Source: an uncultured bacterium (lineage in GTDB: Bacteria > Cyanobacteriota > Vampirovibrionia > Gastranaerophilales > Gastranaerophilaceae). From it: a stretch of DNA of 64,000 nucleotides. Positions 1 to 7,391 of this stretch are shown one piece after another. The notes under the pieces are model-generated. The model ran no database searches. It had not been told where the DNA came from and was given only the letters and a program-made list of their open reading frames with translations. Each line of letters opens with the position of its first letter. The first letter of the stretch is position 1. The DNA is taken from positions 115,484 through 179,483 of the forward strand of contig CASFGU010000025.1 of NCBI GenBank assembly GCA_949294395.1. Reading direction: 5' to 3'. A program made the translations under genes and the position numbers.

Positions 1-684
1 GGCATGGATGACAGGGCGATAATTGGTGGACTTGCAAAAATAGACGGCAGACCGGTTATGATTGTCGGCACAATGAAAGGCAAATCAACAAAAGAAAATC
101 TTGAATACAATTTTGGTATGCCTCAGCCTCAGGGTTACAGAAAAGCATTAAGGCTTTTCAAACATGCAAATAAATTTAAAATGCCTATAGTAACATTAAT
201 TGACACACCCGGTGCCTATCCGGGAATTAGCGCGGAACAGACAGGTCAGGGCATTGCAATTGCTGTAAACCTTAGAGAAATGGCCAAACTGGAGGTTCCT
301 GTTATCGCAATTATTACCGGTGAAGGCTGCTCCGGCGGTGCACTCGGTTTAGCTGTTGCTAACAAAGTATTTATGCTTGAACACGCTTATTACACCGTAA
401 TTTCGCCTGAAGGCTGCGCTTCAATTCTCTGGCGCGATGCCTCCCGCGCAAGCGATGCTGCGGAAGCTTTAAAAATAACCGCACACGATTTAATGAAATT
501 CGGTATTGTTGACGGCGCGGTTAAAGAACCTTTAGGCGGTGCGCATAATGACTATGACTTTGTCTGCAATGAGATGAAAAATACTATAGTTCAAAGCATT
601 GAAGAACTCTCAAACCTTTCAGGCAAAGACTTGAAGCAGCAAAGATACGAAAAATTCCGCAAAATGGGGGCTTTTTTGGAGTAG
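1..684 (+). CDS. accA: Acetyl-CoA carboxylase carboxyltransferase subunit alpha (5' end missing)
   Basis: AccA transfers the carboxyl group from carboxybiotin to acetyl-CoA, giving malonyl-CoA in the first step of fatty acid synthesis. It works as an A2B2 complex with AccD. The visible 227 codons hold the crotonase-type carboxyltransferase core. Clear motifs are NFGMPQPQGYRKALRL, TLIDTPGAYPG, GEGCSGGALGLAV and VISPEGCASILW. Full-length AccA is about 320 residues, so roughly the first 90 lie before the window. The frame is open from base 1, so the ATG at base 4 is only internal. prmA follows after 3 bases, suggesting cotranscription. Identification is secure. Confidence 0.96.
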   Translation, partial: GMDDRAIIGGLAKIDGRPVMIVGTMKGKSTKENLEYNFGMPQPQGYRKALRLFKHANKFKMPIVTLIDTPGAYPGISAEQTGQGIAIAVNLREMAKLEVPVIAIITGEGCSGGALGLAVANKVFMLEHAYYTVISPEGCASILWRDASRASDAAEALKITAHDLMKFGIVDGAVKEPLGGAHNDYDFVCNEMKNTIVQSIEELSNLSGKDLKQQRYEKFRKMGAFLE

Positions 685-687
685 AAT

Positions 688-1581
688 ATGAGCTCATATT
701 TTGAATTACAAATTAAAATTAATCCTGAAATTGAAGAAATTGTATCAAATATATGTTTTGAAAATTTTCCCTGTGAAGGAGTAGTACTCGCTGAAGAAAC
801 TTATAAAGACCTTGAAATGATTTCTACAACAGAAGGAACGCTTAGAGTTTTTCTTACGCAAAAAGCTGATGTTTATAATATTTTAAAAGAGCAACGTACA
901 ATACTAAAATCCAGAGGTTTTTCTGATGAGGAATTAGGTAGTTGGGAATTTTCTTATGTTGAAAAAGAAAACGAAGACTGGTCTAGAAAATGGAAAGAAA
1001 AATGGGATGTAACTCATGTCTCTGACAGAATAACTGTTGTACCTGATTGGATTGCATATACCCCTAAACAAGATAATGAAGTTATTATTAAACTTGAGCC
1101 TGGATGTGCTTTTGGAACTGGCACACATGCTACAACACAACTTTGCATGAAGGCTATTGAAAAATATATGCCTCAAAATGCAGAAGTAGCAGATATTGGA
1201 ATGGGATCTGGGATTTTAGCTATCTGTGCTAAAAAGTTTGGTGCGAAATCGGCTTATGGCTGCGACAATGATGAAACTGTAATTGATGTTGCTAAAGAAA
1301 ACGCAATTAAAAACAATGCAGATTGCGAATTTGAACTTAACACTGCCGATAAAATAAACAAACAATTTGACTTTGTTCTTGCAAATATTCTCCACAACGT
1401 TCTTGCTGAAATTATGGGGGATTTAAAGGCAATAATGAAAGACGGTGCATATATGGTTTTATCCGGAATTTTAGACGAAAAAAAGCCTGTTGTTATTGAC
1501 GCAATACAAAAGCACAATCTGGAATTAATAGAAGAAATGCATCAGAATCAGTGGGTTGGATTAGTAGTAAGGAGAAGCTGA
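688..1581 (+). CDS. prmA: Ribosomal protein L11 methyltransferase
   Basis: PrmA is a SAM-dependent enzyme that trimethylates ribosomal protein L11. The 297-residue protein has the usual N-terminal L11-recognition part and a C-terminal Rossmann methyltransferase domain. Visible motifs are GCAFGTGTHATTQLCM before the domain, the SAM-binding loop VADIGMGSGILAI and the FDFVLANILHNVL strand that corresponds to motif IV. The length is typical. A GGAG Shine-Dalgarno sits just upstream of the ATG. Its TGA overlaps the ATG of the next gene (ATGA), so the two are probably translationally coupled. Confidence 0.95.
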   Translation: MSSYFELQIKINPEIEEIVSNICFENFPCEGVVLAEETYKDLEMISTTEGTLRVFLTQKADVYNILKEQRTILKSRGFSDEELGSWEFSYVEKENEDWSRKWKEKWDVTHVSDRITVVPDWIAYTPKQDNEVIIKLEPGCAFGTGTHATTQLCMKAIEKYMPQNAEVADIGMGSGILAICAKKFGAKSAYGCDNDETVIDVAKENAIKNNADCEFELNTADKINKQFDFVLANILHNVLAEIMGDLKAIMKDGAYMVLSGILDEKKPVVIDAIQKHNLELIEEMHQNQWVGLVVRRS

Positions 1582-1994
1582 TGAGTGAAGATGAAGGAAT
1601 AATGCTGGCAATAATATTTGTCTTTTGTTTTGTTGCAATGGCAATGCTTGCCTTCTTTATTGTAATACTTAAAGATACATTCCAGCTCACTTTTCCTATA
1701 AAATATGATGAAATTAAATCAAAATACGGACAACCTGAGAATATTTTTAAGGTTCACTTATCTGCCATTGGCAAAATGTGGGTAAGGGGATGTTGGGTTA
1801 CACTTGATATATACAAAGATTTTCTCGTCATAAGCATGTTCAACAGAGCTATCGTCATTAATGATTTTAAATCTTTAAAATTTTCAAAAACCTGGAATAT
1901 GATTGATGTAATTATTGATGATAAATCAGTAATTACAATATCATTATCTAATGATGAATATAAATTTATTGAAGATTACATAAAAGGTGTTTAA
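1581..1994 (+). CDS. Single-pass membrane protein of unknown function
   Basis: I do not recognise this 137-residue protein. Residues about 8-30 form one strongly hydrophobic segment (IMLAIIFVFCFVAMAMLAFF). The remaining 100 residues look like a soluble alpha/beta domain, probably cytoplasmic. The start at 1581 is chosen because it overlaps the prmA stop as ATGA, with AAGGAG at 1569-1574 upstream. It ends just before the kdsB ribosome binding site, so accA, prmA, this gene and kdsB may form one operon. No catalytic motif is visible. Confidence 0.7.
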   Translation: MSEDEGIMLAIIFVFCFVAMAMLAFFIVILKDTFQLTFPIKYDEIKSKYGQPENIFKVHLSAIGKMWVRGCWVTLDIYKDFLVISMFNRAIVINDFKSLKFSKTWNMIDVIIDDKSVITISLSNDEYKFIEDYIKGV

Positions 1995-2004
1995 GGAGCA
2001 AAAA

Positions 2005-2739
2005 ATGAATAAAACAGCAATAATTATACCTGCACGTTACGGCTCAAGCAGACTGGAAGGAAAACCGCTTATTGAAGTTAACGGCAAACCTATTATTCAA
2101 TGGGTTTATGAAAAAGCACAAGCATCAAAACTTGCCGATATGATTATTGTTGCAACCGATGATGAAAGAATTTTCAACGCAGTAAAAGCATTTGGCGGAG
2201 ATGTAGAGATGACATCCGCCGAGCATAAATGCGGCTCAGACAGAATAAGAGAAGTTGTTGAACGTCACCCTGAAATTGCTTATATAGTTAACCTTCAAGG
2301 TGATGAACCTCTTATTAAGCCGGAAAGTATTGACGATGTTGCCAGAAATGTTCAAGAGGACGAACATGCTGACATTTCTACTTTGATTAGAGTATTAAAA
2401 GATGAAGCAGAGATAAACAACCCTAATCTTGTAAAATGCGTAATAGACAACAACGGCTATGCACTCTACTTCTCCCGTTCAAAAATTCCTTATGAAAGAA
2501 ATACGGGAATTGCAACATTCTATGGACACCTCGGAATTTACGGCTACAAAAGAGAAGCCTTAATTAAAATGACCTCCTTACCTCAAACTCCGCTTGAGCG
2601 AACAGAAAGCCTTGAGCAGCTGCGCGCGCTTGAAAACGGCATGAAAATAAAAACTTCCGTTGTGGATTTTGTGCCTGTTGGTATTGATACAAAAGAAGAT
2701 CTTGAAAAATTCAAACAAATTATATCACAACAGCTTTAA
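2005..2739 (+). CDS. kdsB: 3-deoxy-manno-octulosonate cytidylyltransferase (CMP-KDO synthetase)
   Basis: KdsB activates KDO with CTP to CMP-KDO for attachment to lipid A, so its presence implies an LPS-bearing outer membrane. The 244-residue protein has the nucleotidyltransferase signature near the N terminus (IPARYGSSRLEGKPL) and conserved segments IIVATDDERI, NLQGDEPLI and GHLGIYGYKREAL. The start at 2005 is chosen over the in-frame ATG at 1987 because AAGGAGC (1993-1999) lies at the right distance. The stop codon overlaps the end of the convergent HTH gene. Confidence 0.95.
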   Translation: MNKTAIIIPARYGSSRLEGKPLIEVNGKPIIQWVYEKAQASKLADMIIVATDDERIFNAVKAFGGDVEMTSAEHKCGSDRIREVVERHPEIAYIVNLQGDEPLIKPESIDDVARNVQEDEHADISTLIRVLKDEAEINNPNLVKCVIDNNGYALYFSRSKIPYERNTGIATFYGHLGIYGYKREALIKMTSLPQTPLERTESLEQLRALENGMKIKTSVVDFVPVGIDTKEDLEKFKQIISQQL

Positions 2740-2960
2740 TCTTCATCAAAAAAGTATTTAGGGTTAACTTTAAAGAGTTCAGACATCAGTAATAACATTT
2801 TTAGACTGACTTTCTCTTTAAGGTTTTCTACCCTGCTTATAAATTCTCTTGAGCAGTTAAGTTTTTCTGCAAACTCCTCCTGTGAAAGTTTCGCACCTTT
2901 GCGAAGCTTTTTTATATTTGCTGAAATAATTTTGTGATACATTACTTCATATTTTTGCAT
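2736..2960 (-). CDS. Small XRE-family HTH transcriptional regulator
   Basis: The 74-residue protein is almost entirely one lambda-repressor-like helix-turn-helix domain. Residues 13-68 (IISANIKKLRKGAKLSQEEF onward, then the recognition helix CSREFISRVENL) match the XRE/Cro pattern. There is no effector domain. It is divergent from the pseudopilin gene at 3027. An imperfect inverted repeat has one arm inside its first codons (2935-2951) and the other just before the pseudopilin (2993-3009), which could be an operator pair. Its stop overlaps the kdsB stop by 4 bases. A second start at codon 7 (2942) is possible. Confidence 0.82.
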   Translation of the reverse strand: MQKYEVMYHKIISANIKKLRKGAKLSQEEFAEKLNCSREFISRVENLKEKVSLKMLLLMSELFKVNPKYFFDED

Positions 2961-3009
2961 AACCTTATTTTCTTGTATTATTATTGAGATACTATGAAGT
3001 AATACATCA
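2935..3009. promoter_or_regulatory. Inverted-repeat pair between HTH gene and pseudopilin
   Basis: The arms TGATACATTACTTCATA (2935-2951) and TATGAAGTAATACATCA (2993-3009) are reverse complements at 15 of 17 positions. One arm covers the first codons of the HTH gene. The other sits 17 bases before the pseudopilin start. Small XRE proteins often bind such dyads, so autoregulation plus control of the pseudopilin is plausible. That function is inferred. Confidence 0.4.
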
Positions 3010-3026
3010 CATAATAAGGAGAAAAG

Positions 3027-3755
3027 ATGACTACAAGAGTATTTACAGAAGAGAGAACAAACTTAACCGACCGGAAGAAACAGGCGTTTACGCTTGCAGA
3101 AGTTTTGATTACACTGGGGATTATAGGAGTCGTTGCTGCAATGACCTTGCCTGCTGTAATCAATAAAATTAATATGAAACACTATATAACCCTGCTAAAA
3201 GAGGACTATTCAGTGCTTTCGCAGGCTCATAACTCTATTACAGCTGAATACGGAAGCTTTCCAAACAGCATTCAGCACTGCGAAGGTGCAGAAGCACAAC
3301 ACAGGTGCCTTATGGAGATATTAAGCAGCAAATTAAAAAGTATACGTACCTGCGAAACTCCATACAAAGAAAATGACAGTAAGAACAGCTGTTTCACAGA
3401 ATTCAGCAAAATAAAACTTTTAAACGGTTCAACAGCTCCAAGAAACTACTTAAGTATGAGCGGAGCAACAATGATACTTGCAAACGGCAGCGTCCTGCTG
3501 TTTTTTCTTGACGCTGCAGACTGCGAATTTGATTACAACGGAGTCTTTAACTATAAAAGATGCGGCTGGGTAACAATAGATGTAAACGGGCTTCAAAAGC
3601 CAAATACCTTTGGCAAAGACATTTACGTTCTTTATATTATGGATAAAGCAATAAAACCGCTAATGTATGATTATCTTGCTGAAGAAAACAAAAATGGTGA
3701 CTGCACACCTGAAAGCAACGGTTACAGCTGCTCTGGACATTATCTTATTGAATAA
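3027..3755 (+). CDS. Type IV pilin-like / pseudopilin protein
   Basis: The protein carries a class III prepilin signal. A positively charged leader ends in DRKKQA, followed by FTLAEVLITLGIIG with the conserved Glu at +5, then a hydrophobic helix. Predicted processing by prepilin peptidase is between Ala20 and Phe21, with Ala rather than the usual Gly at -1. The 220-residue mature part has several cysteines and is probably an exported globular domain on a pilin stalk. AAGGAG at 3016-3021 supports the start. A divergent XRE gene lies next to it. A similar pair occurs at 49925-50853. The exact role (pilus, type II secretion or surface fibre) cannot be told. Confidence 0.85.
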   Translation: MTTRVFTEERTNLTDRKKQAFTLAEVLITLGIIGVVAAMTLPAVINKINMKHYITLLKEDYSVLSQAHNSITAEYGSFPNSIQHCEGAEAQHRCLMEILSSKLKSIRTCETPYKENDSKNSCFTEFSKIKLLNGSTAPRNYLSMSGATMILANGSVLLFFLDAADCEFDYNGVFNYKRCGWVTIDVNGLQKPNTFGKDIYVLYIMDKAIKPLMYDYLAEENKNGDCTPESNGYSCSGHYLIE

Positions 3756-3803
3756 CAGTTATACATAAATTTTTCCACCGAACATTGTTAAGAGATAAAA
3801 AAT

Positions 3804-3882
3804 ATCATTCCGAACTGGCTGCAAAATCAGTTGAGCCGGAGGCGAAACGTGATTTTATGCCCCTACCAGGTGTTTCGGAAGC
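3804..3882. repeat. Interspersed palindrome-ended repeat, copy 1
   Basis: This segment of about 79 bases is closely matched by 12418-12495. Shared stretches include GAACTGGCTGCAAAAT, GAGGCGAAACGT and TTTTATGCCCCTACC. Its ends are complementary (TTCCGAA near the left, TTTCGGAA at the right), so it can fold back. It lies in the 359-base gap 3756-4114, which otherwise holds only the promoter of the regulator gene. No ORF is conserved in it. Confidence 0.7.
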
Positions 3883-3887
3883 TTACC

Positions 3888-3925
3888 TCCGTCAAGACCC
3901 TGAAACAAGTTCAGGGTGACAATTT
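3888..3925. repeat. Short palindromic repeat unit
   Basis: Read on the minus strand this gives GTCACCCTGAACTTG followed by TTTCAGGGTCTTGAC, a short dyad built on CCTGAA...TTCAGG. Related, partly decayed versions occur at 12379-12400, 12616-12644 and 12654-12680. Short dyads of this type are dispersed in intergenic DNA of many bacteria. It lies directly beside the longer repeat at 3804. Confidence 0.55.
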
Positions 3926-3971
3926 TAGCCATTATAAGTGAAATTTGCTATATAATTTCCTAAAAAAGTGC

Positions 3972-4000
3972 TTGCAATTTTTGTAAAATTAGGTTAAGAT
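3972..4000 (+). promoter_or_regulatory. Sigma-70-type promoter of the RpaB-like regulator
   Basis: A -35 TTGCAA (3972-3977) and a -10 TAAGAT (3995-4000) are separated by 17 bases. The predicted leader of roughly 105 bases before the ATG at 4115 is AT-rich, with AAGGAAAAG just before the start. The same -35 TTGCAA recurs before 35485 and 39084. Confidence 0.5.
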
Positions 4001-4114
4001 AACGTTATAATTATTTAAAAAAATTTAGAAAAATAAATATTTTGTAATATTTATCTCTTAATTATAATTGGTAGTATAGGTGTTAGATTATTAACGTAAG
4101 GAAAAGAAAAGACT

Positions 4115-4864
4115 ATGACAGAAAATGTTGAAATGCCTAATGACACAGAAGATCGTCAGAGAATTTTGCTGGCAGATGACGAAGCAAGTATCAGACGAAT
4201 TTTGGAAACAAGGTTAAAAATGGCCGGTTATGATGTAGTAACAGCAGCAGACGGCGAAGAAGCCGTTAATGCGTTTAATAAATATAATCCTGACCTTGTG
4301 GTTCTGGATGTTATGATGCCGAAAATGGACGGCTACGGAGTTACCAGAGAAATCAGAAGAACTGCAGATGTTCCGATTATTATTCTAACAGCCCTCGGTG
4401 ATGTTTCCGAAAGAATTACAGGTCTGGAACTCGGCGCGGATGATTATGTAATTAAACCGTTCTCACCTAAAGAACTTGAAGCACGTGTTAAGGCTGTTTT
4501 AAGACGTACAAACAACAGAGAAACAGTTACTCCGTCCGGCAAAGTTACCAAAAACGTTATTACCACCGGCAATATCAAAATTGATACAGCACGCCGTCAG
4601 GTATTCAGGAAAAATGAAAGAATACGCCTTACAGGCATGGAATTCAGCCTTCTGGAACTTCTGGTTAACAATTCGGGTCAGGCATTTTCAAGAAATGAAA
4701 TATTGCAGCACGTCTGGGCTTACCCGCCGGATCACAGAATTGATACAAGAGTTGTGGACGTACATATTTCGCGTCTGCGCTCCAAACTTGAAACCGATCC
4801 TGCAAATCCTGAATTAATCCTTACAGCCCGCGGCATCGGCTATATGTTCCAGAGAATTAGCTAA
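4115..4864 (+). CDS. rpaB: OmpR-family response regulator, RpaB-like
   Basis: A two-component response regulator of 249 residues. The receiver domain (about residues 16-130) has the acidic pair in LLADDEAS, the phospho-acceptor Asp in LVVLDVMMPKMDGYG, the Thr in IIILTALGD and the Lys in DYVIKPFSPKELEARVKAV. A winged-helix OmpR domain follows (about 150-248, ending TARGIGYMF). The receiver resembles cyanobacterial RpaB/Ycf27 almost word for word, including RRILETRLKMAGYDVVTAAD and ADDYVIKPFSPKELEARV. No histidine kinase is adjacent. RpaB in Cyanobacteria handles light and envelope stress with NblS; in a non-photosynthetic relative the role is unknown. It has its own promoter and terminator. 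Confidence 0.9.
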   Translation: MTENVEMPNDTEDRQRILLADDEASIRRILETRLKMAGYDVVTAADGEEAVNAFNKYNPDLVVLDVMMPKMDGYGVTREIRRTADVPIIILTALGDVSERITGLELGADDYVIKPFSPKELEARVKAVLRRTNNRETVTPSGKVTKNVITTGNIKIDTARRQVFRKNERIRLTGMEFSLLELLVNNSGQAFSRNEILQHVWAYPPDHRIDTRVVDVHISRLRSKLETDPANPELILTARGIGYMFQRIS

Positions 4865-4881
4865 ATTAATTAGATATATAA

Positions 4882-4918
4882 ACAAAAACGGAATATTATA
4901 AATGTATTCCGTTTTTGT
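4882..4918 (+). terminator. Rho-independent terminator after the response regulator
   Basis: The arms ACAAAAACGGAATA (4882-4895) and TATTCCGTTTTTGT (4905-4918) pair perfectly across a short AT loop. A run of T is included in the 3' arm. It closes the regulator transcript. Confidence 0.75.
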
Positions 4919-4931
4919 AAGAGGTTAGTTT

Positions 4932-5345
4932 ATGAATAAAATTATTCCCATCATTATCGTTTTAGGCATGATCTCATTTTTTATATACATTGCCACAATG
5001 AGAACTACATTGAACTGTGATTTTATGGCAAATACATGTACAATAAATAGGACAGATATATTTAATAACGTATCCATTGTTAAGGAATTCAGTCCCTCAA
5101 ACGTTAAAGAATTCGGTGTCGGAAAATACACAGATACAATACGAGAAAGTGCAGGTTCAGTGAAAAGACGTCATACCAAGACGAAAAAAGTTGTACGATA
5201 TACAGTTTTTTATAAAAAATTTAAAGGACAGAATGAAATTTTATTCTCAGCTTTTGAAGACAGAGCCACGGCTCAGTCTAGTGCTGACGAACTGAATAAA
5301 CTCTTTGAAAACCGCCATGGAACAATAGAATATCAGAGACCGTAA
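4932..5345 (+). CDS. Membrane-anchored protein of unknown function
   Basis: The 137-residue protein is not recognised. Residues 4-22 form one hydrophobic membrane segment (IIPIIIVLGMISFFIYIA). Two cysteines follow (CDFMANTC), then a basic patch (VKRRHTKTKKVVRYTVFYKK) and a C-terminal alpha/beta stretch. Topology probably places the bulk outside the cytoplasm or in the periplasm. AGAGG lies upstream of the ATG. It is placed between a terminator and the tRNA-His promoter, so it is probably a single-gene unit. Confidence 0.65.
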   Translation: MNKIIPIIIVLGMISFFIYIATMRTTLNCDFMANTCTINRTDIFNNVSIVKEFSPSNVKEFGVGKYTDTIRESAGSVKRRHTKTKKVVRYTVFYKKFKGQNEILFSAFEDRATAQSSADELNKLFENRHGTIEYQRP

Positions 5346-5352
5346 AAACTTC

Positions 5353-5380
5353 TAGACAAAAAATATTTACATGATAATAT
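5353..5380 (+). promoter_or_regulatory. Probable tRNA-His promoter
   Basis: A -35-like TAGACA (5353-5358) and -10 TAATAT (5375-5380) are 16 bases apart, and transcription would begin 7-10 bases before the tRNA. The fit is moderate. Confidence 0.45.
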
Positions 5381-5395
5381 AGAAAAGTAACAGAT

Positions 5396-5472
5396 GGCGG
5401 ATATCGTCAAGTGGTTAAGACCTCGGATTGTGGTTCCGATATGCGTGGGTTCGAGTCCCACTATCCGCCCCA
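5396..5472 (+). tRNA. tRNA-His (anticodon GTG)
   Basis: The 77-base cloverleaf is complete. The acceptor stem includes the histidine-specific extra G at -1 (5396) opposite C73 (5469). Pairs 5397-5403/5462-5468 are all Watson-Crick. The D stem is GTC/GAC around AAGTGGTTAA, and the anticodon GTG sits at 5430-5432 in the loop TTGTGGT. The T arm has GGTTCGAGTCC. The 3' CCA is encoded at 5470-5472. Confidence 0.96.
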
Positions 5473-5484
5473 TTTAATATTTTT

Positions 5485-5510
5485 AGCCCTCTTGTTAAGA
5501 GGGCTTTTTT
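5485..5510 (+). terminator. Rho-independent terminator after tRNA-His
   Basis: AGCCCTCTT (5485-5493) pairs with AAGAGGGCT (5497-5505) over the loop GTT, followed by a T run. It separates the tRNA transcript from the leader ORF and epimerase downstream. Confidence 0.85.
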
Positions 5511-5527
5511 AAAAGCAAGGAGAATTT

Positions 5528-5614
5528 ATGCTAAAATCCAATCACAGTCAGGCTTACAGTATGGGGGGGGGGGGCTTAGCTTTACTCTCTGCCTGTATTA
5601 GGGAGGTTTTATAA
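5528..5614 (+). CDS. 28-codon leader ORF carrying a 12-G tract, coupled to the epimerase
   Basis: An AAGGAG (5517-5522) precedes ATG 5528. With the 12 Gs present here (5563-5574) the frame reads 28 codons and ends in TAA at 5612-5614. That stop overlaps the epimerase ATG by one base (TAATG), an arrangement typical of translational coupling. With 11 Gs the frame stops at a TAG immediately after the tract. With 13 Gs it stops at a TAG 14 bases before the epimerase start. The peptide itself shows no known motif. The leader therefore looks like a translation-coupled switch; that role is inferred. Confidence 0.6.
   Translation: MLKSNHSQAYSMGGGGLALLSACIREVL
5563..5574 (+). repeat. Homopolymeric G12 tract (candidate contingency locus)
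   Basis: Twelve consecutive Gs inside the leader ORF before the epimerase. Tracts this long are very unlikely by chance in such AT-rich DNA, and they slip readily during replication. Similar tracts lie in two other glycan genes in this window (34559-34570 and 48984-48994). Confidence 0.9.
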
Positions 5615-6651
5615 TGGGAACTTACTTAATTACAGGAGGTGCAGGATTTTTCGGCTCTATATTAAAGGAAGAACTTTTAAAAGCCGGACATATTTGCGTT
5701 TCAATTGATTTAGAACCCGATGAATTCAAACACGAAAACTTTACTGCAGTACAGGGTGACATCAGAGATTTGCACCTGCTTGATGAAATTTTCAGCAAAT
5801 ATAAGTTTGATGCAATATTCCATTGCGCGGCTCTCCTTGCCCATGTAAAAAAAGAACTTAAAAACCTCTGGTCATCAAATGTTGACGGAACCAAAAATAT
5901 TGCGGAATACGCTAAAAAATATAACGTTAAAAAAATTGTATTTACATCGACAAACTGCCTGTGGGGCAAGAGTTTTGATTATCCGGTTACAGAAGATGAA
6001 AAGCCGGAACCTATCGAAATTTACGGAAAATCCAAACTTGAAGGCGAAAAAATTCTGCTTTCATACAGCGATTGCATTAACAGCGTAATCTTCCGCTGCC
6101 CGACAATTATGGATGAAGGAAGGCTGGGGCTCTTAGGAATTCTCTTTGAATTTATTGATGAGGGAAGAAAACTCTGGATGGTTGGCGACGGGGAAAATAA
6201 ATACCAGTTTATTTACGGGAAAGATCTGGCTGCAGCCTGCATAAAAGCTCTTCATTACGACAAAAGCGCCGTATTTAATATAGGTTCTGATGATGTGAAA
6301 TCTTTTAATGAGGTTTATAGATACGTAATCACAAAAACCGGCTCAAAATCAAAGCTTGTCCACATGCCAAAAAGCTTCATGACATCTGGCATGAAGATTT
6401 GCTACCTGCTCGGACTCTCACCTCTCGGGCCGTATCAGTATAAAATGATTTCCGCAAGTTTTGTATTTGACACATCAAAAATAAAGCGTGAATTAGGGTT
6501 CCAGCCAACATTGAAAAATGAAGAGATGCTGCTGAAAGCTTACGAATATTTTCACAATAATAAAGAGGATATTCTGCAACGCAAGAATGTATCTGCGCAT
6601 AAATCAGTTGCCTCAATGGGAATAATAAGGCTAATAAAGCTTTTATCATAA
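5614..6651 (+). CDS. NAD(P)-dependent sugar epimerase/dehydratase (extended SDR)
   Basis: A 345-residue extended short-chain dehydrogenase, the class that epimerises, dehydrates or reduces nucleotide sugars for surface glycans. The N-terminal Rossmann loop is ITGGAGFFGS. The acidic residue after beta-2 (SIDLE) suggests NAD. The catalytic Tyr-Lys pair is in EIYGKSKLEGEK, and the Ser/Thr is in FTSTNCLWG. The substrate cannot be told. GGAGG at 5602-5606 precedes the ATG, which also overlaps the stop of the G12 leader ORF. Expression may therefore vary with tract length. The DedA gene follows in the opposite direction. Confidence 0.88.
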   Translation: MGTYLITGGAGFFGSILKEELLKAGHICVSIDLEPDEFKHENFTAVQGDIRDLHLLDEIFSKYKFDAIFHCAALLAHVKKELKNLWSSNVDGTKNIAEYAKKYNVKKIVFTSTNCLWGKSFDYPVTEDEKPEPIEIYGKSKLEGEKILLSYSDCINSVIFRCPTIMDEGRLGLLGILFEFIDEGRKLWMVGDGENKYQFIYGKDLAAACIKALHYDKSAVFNIGSDDVKSFNEVYRYVITKTGSKSKLVHMPKSFMTSGMKICYLLGLSPLGPYQYKMISASFVFDTSKIKRELGFQPTLKNEEMLLKAYEYFHNNKEDILQRKNVSAHKSVASMGIIRLIKLLS

Positions 6652-6704
6652 TACACCGGCCGGGAGAAAGGGAGCAGGAGACGGATTTTAACTCTCCGTC
6701 ACTC

Positions 6705-7331
6705 TTAAGATTCTTTCAGATGTTTAAAATGTTTGTAAATATACAAAACGCCGAGCACACCGAAGATTATAACAATTGCAGCATCAAACTTGTGCCAGAT
6801 GTGTTTAAAAGCTTCCATATTTTCGCCCATCTTAACACCTACATACACCAGAACGTAACTCCAGACAAGCGAGCCTAAAAATGTCAGAGTAAAAAATATT
6901 CTCTTTCGTGCACGTAAAATTCCAGCCGGAAGCGAGATAAACGTTCTTACAACCGGAAGCATCCTGCATAAGAAAAACGCCCAGTCACCGTATTTTTCAA
7001 CCCATTTATCCGCGTCGTCAAGATCTTTATGCGAAATTAAAAAATATTTGCCGTATTTTTCAATAAACTTTCTTCCGCCGAAATATCCCAGATAATATGA
7101 AGGGATAGAACCTATCACACAGCCGAGAGCACCTGCCCAGGCAGCGACATGGAAATTCATCTCCCCTTTGCTGACAACATAACCAGCAAACGGCAAAATA
7201 GCCTCGCTCGGAAGCGGAATATTGCAGGATTCAATCGCCATCAAAAGACTTATGCCCCATGGCCCCATTACAGTAATTACATGTTCTATAAATGCCACAA
7301 GATGTGCAATTATCCAGTTAATAAATTCCAT
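6705..7331 (-). CDS. DedA-family membrane protein
   Basis: The 208-residue integral membrane protein has the DedA (SNARE-associated/VTT) pattern. The hallmarks are ESCNIPLPSEAILPFAGYVV near residue 35, a G-rich stretch ending YLGYFGGRKFIEKYGKY, and FLCRMLPVVRTFISLPAGI near residue 125, followed by C-terminal helices. DedA/UptA-type proteins recycle undecaprenyl phosphate or other lipid carriers and affect membrane potential. The specific lipid cannot be deduced. GGGAGAGAG precedes the ATG. It appears monocistronic. Confidence 0.9.
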   Translation of the reverse strand: MEFINWIIAHLVAFIEHVITVMGPWGISLLMAIESCNIPLPSEAILPFAGYVVSKGEMNFHVAAWAGALGCVIGSIPSYYLGYFGGRKFIEKYGKYFLISHKDLDDADKWVEKYGDWAFFLCRMLPVVRTFISLPAGILRARKRIFFTLTFLGSLVWSYVLVYVGVKMGENMEAFKHIWHKFDAAIVIIFGVLGVLYIYKHFKHLKES

Positions 7332-7391
7332 ATTATGCTCTCTCCCTTTCTCAACAAAAACATAATACAGGAAACATAAGAAAATTAAAAC

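Noticed and set aside
2984..3166. A plus-strand frame starting YYEVIHH as a second HTH gene
   Set aside because: Only the first dozen codons resemble the HTH gene (the inverted repeat). The rest is the pseudopilin gene read in another frame.
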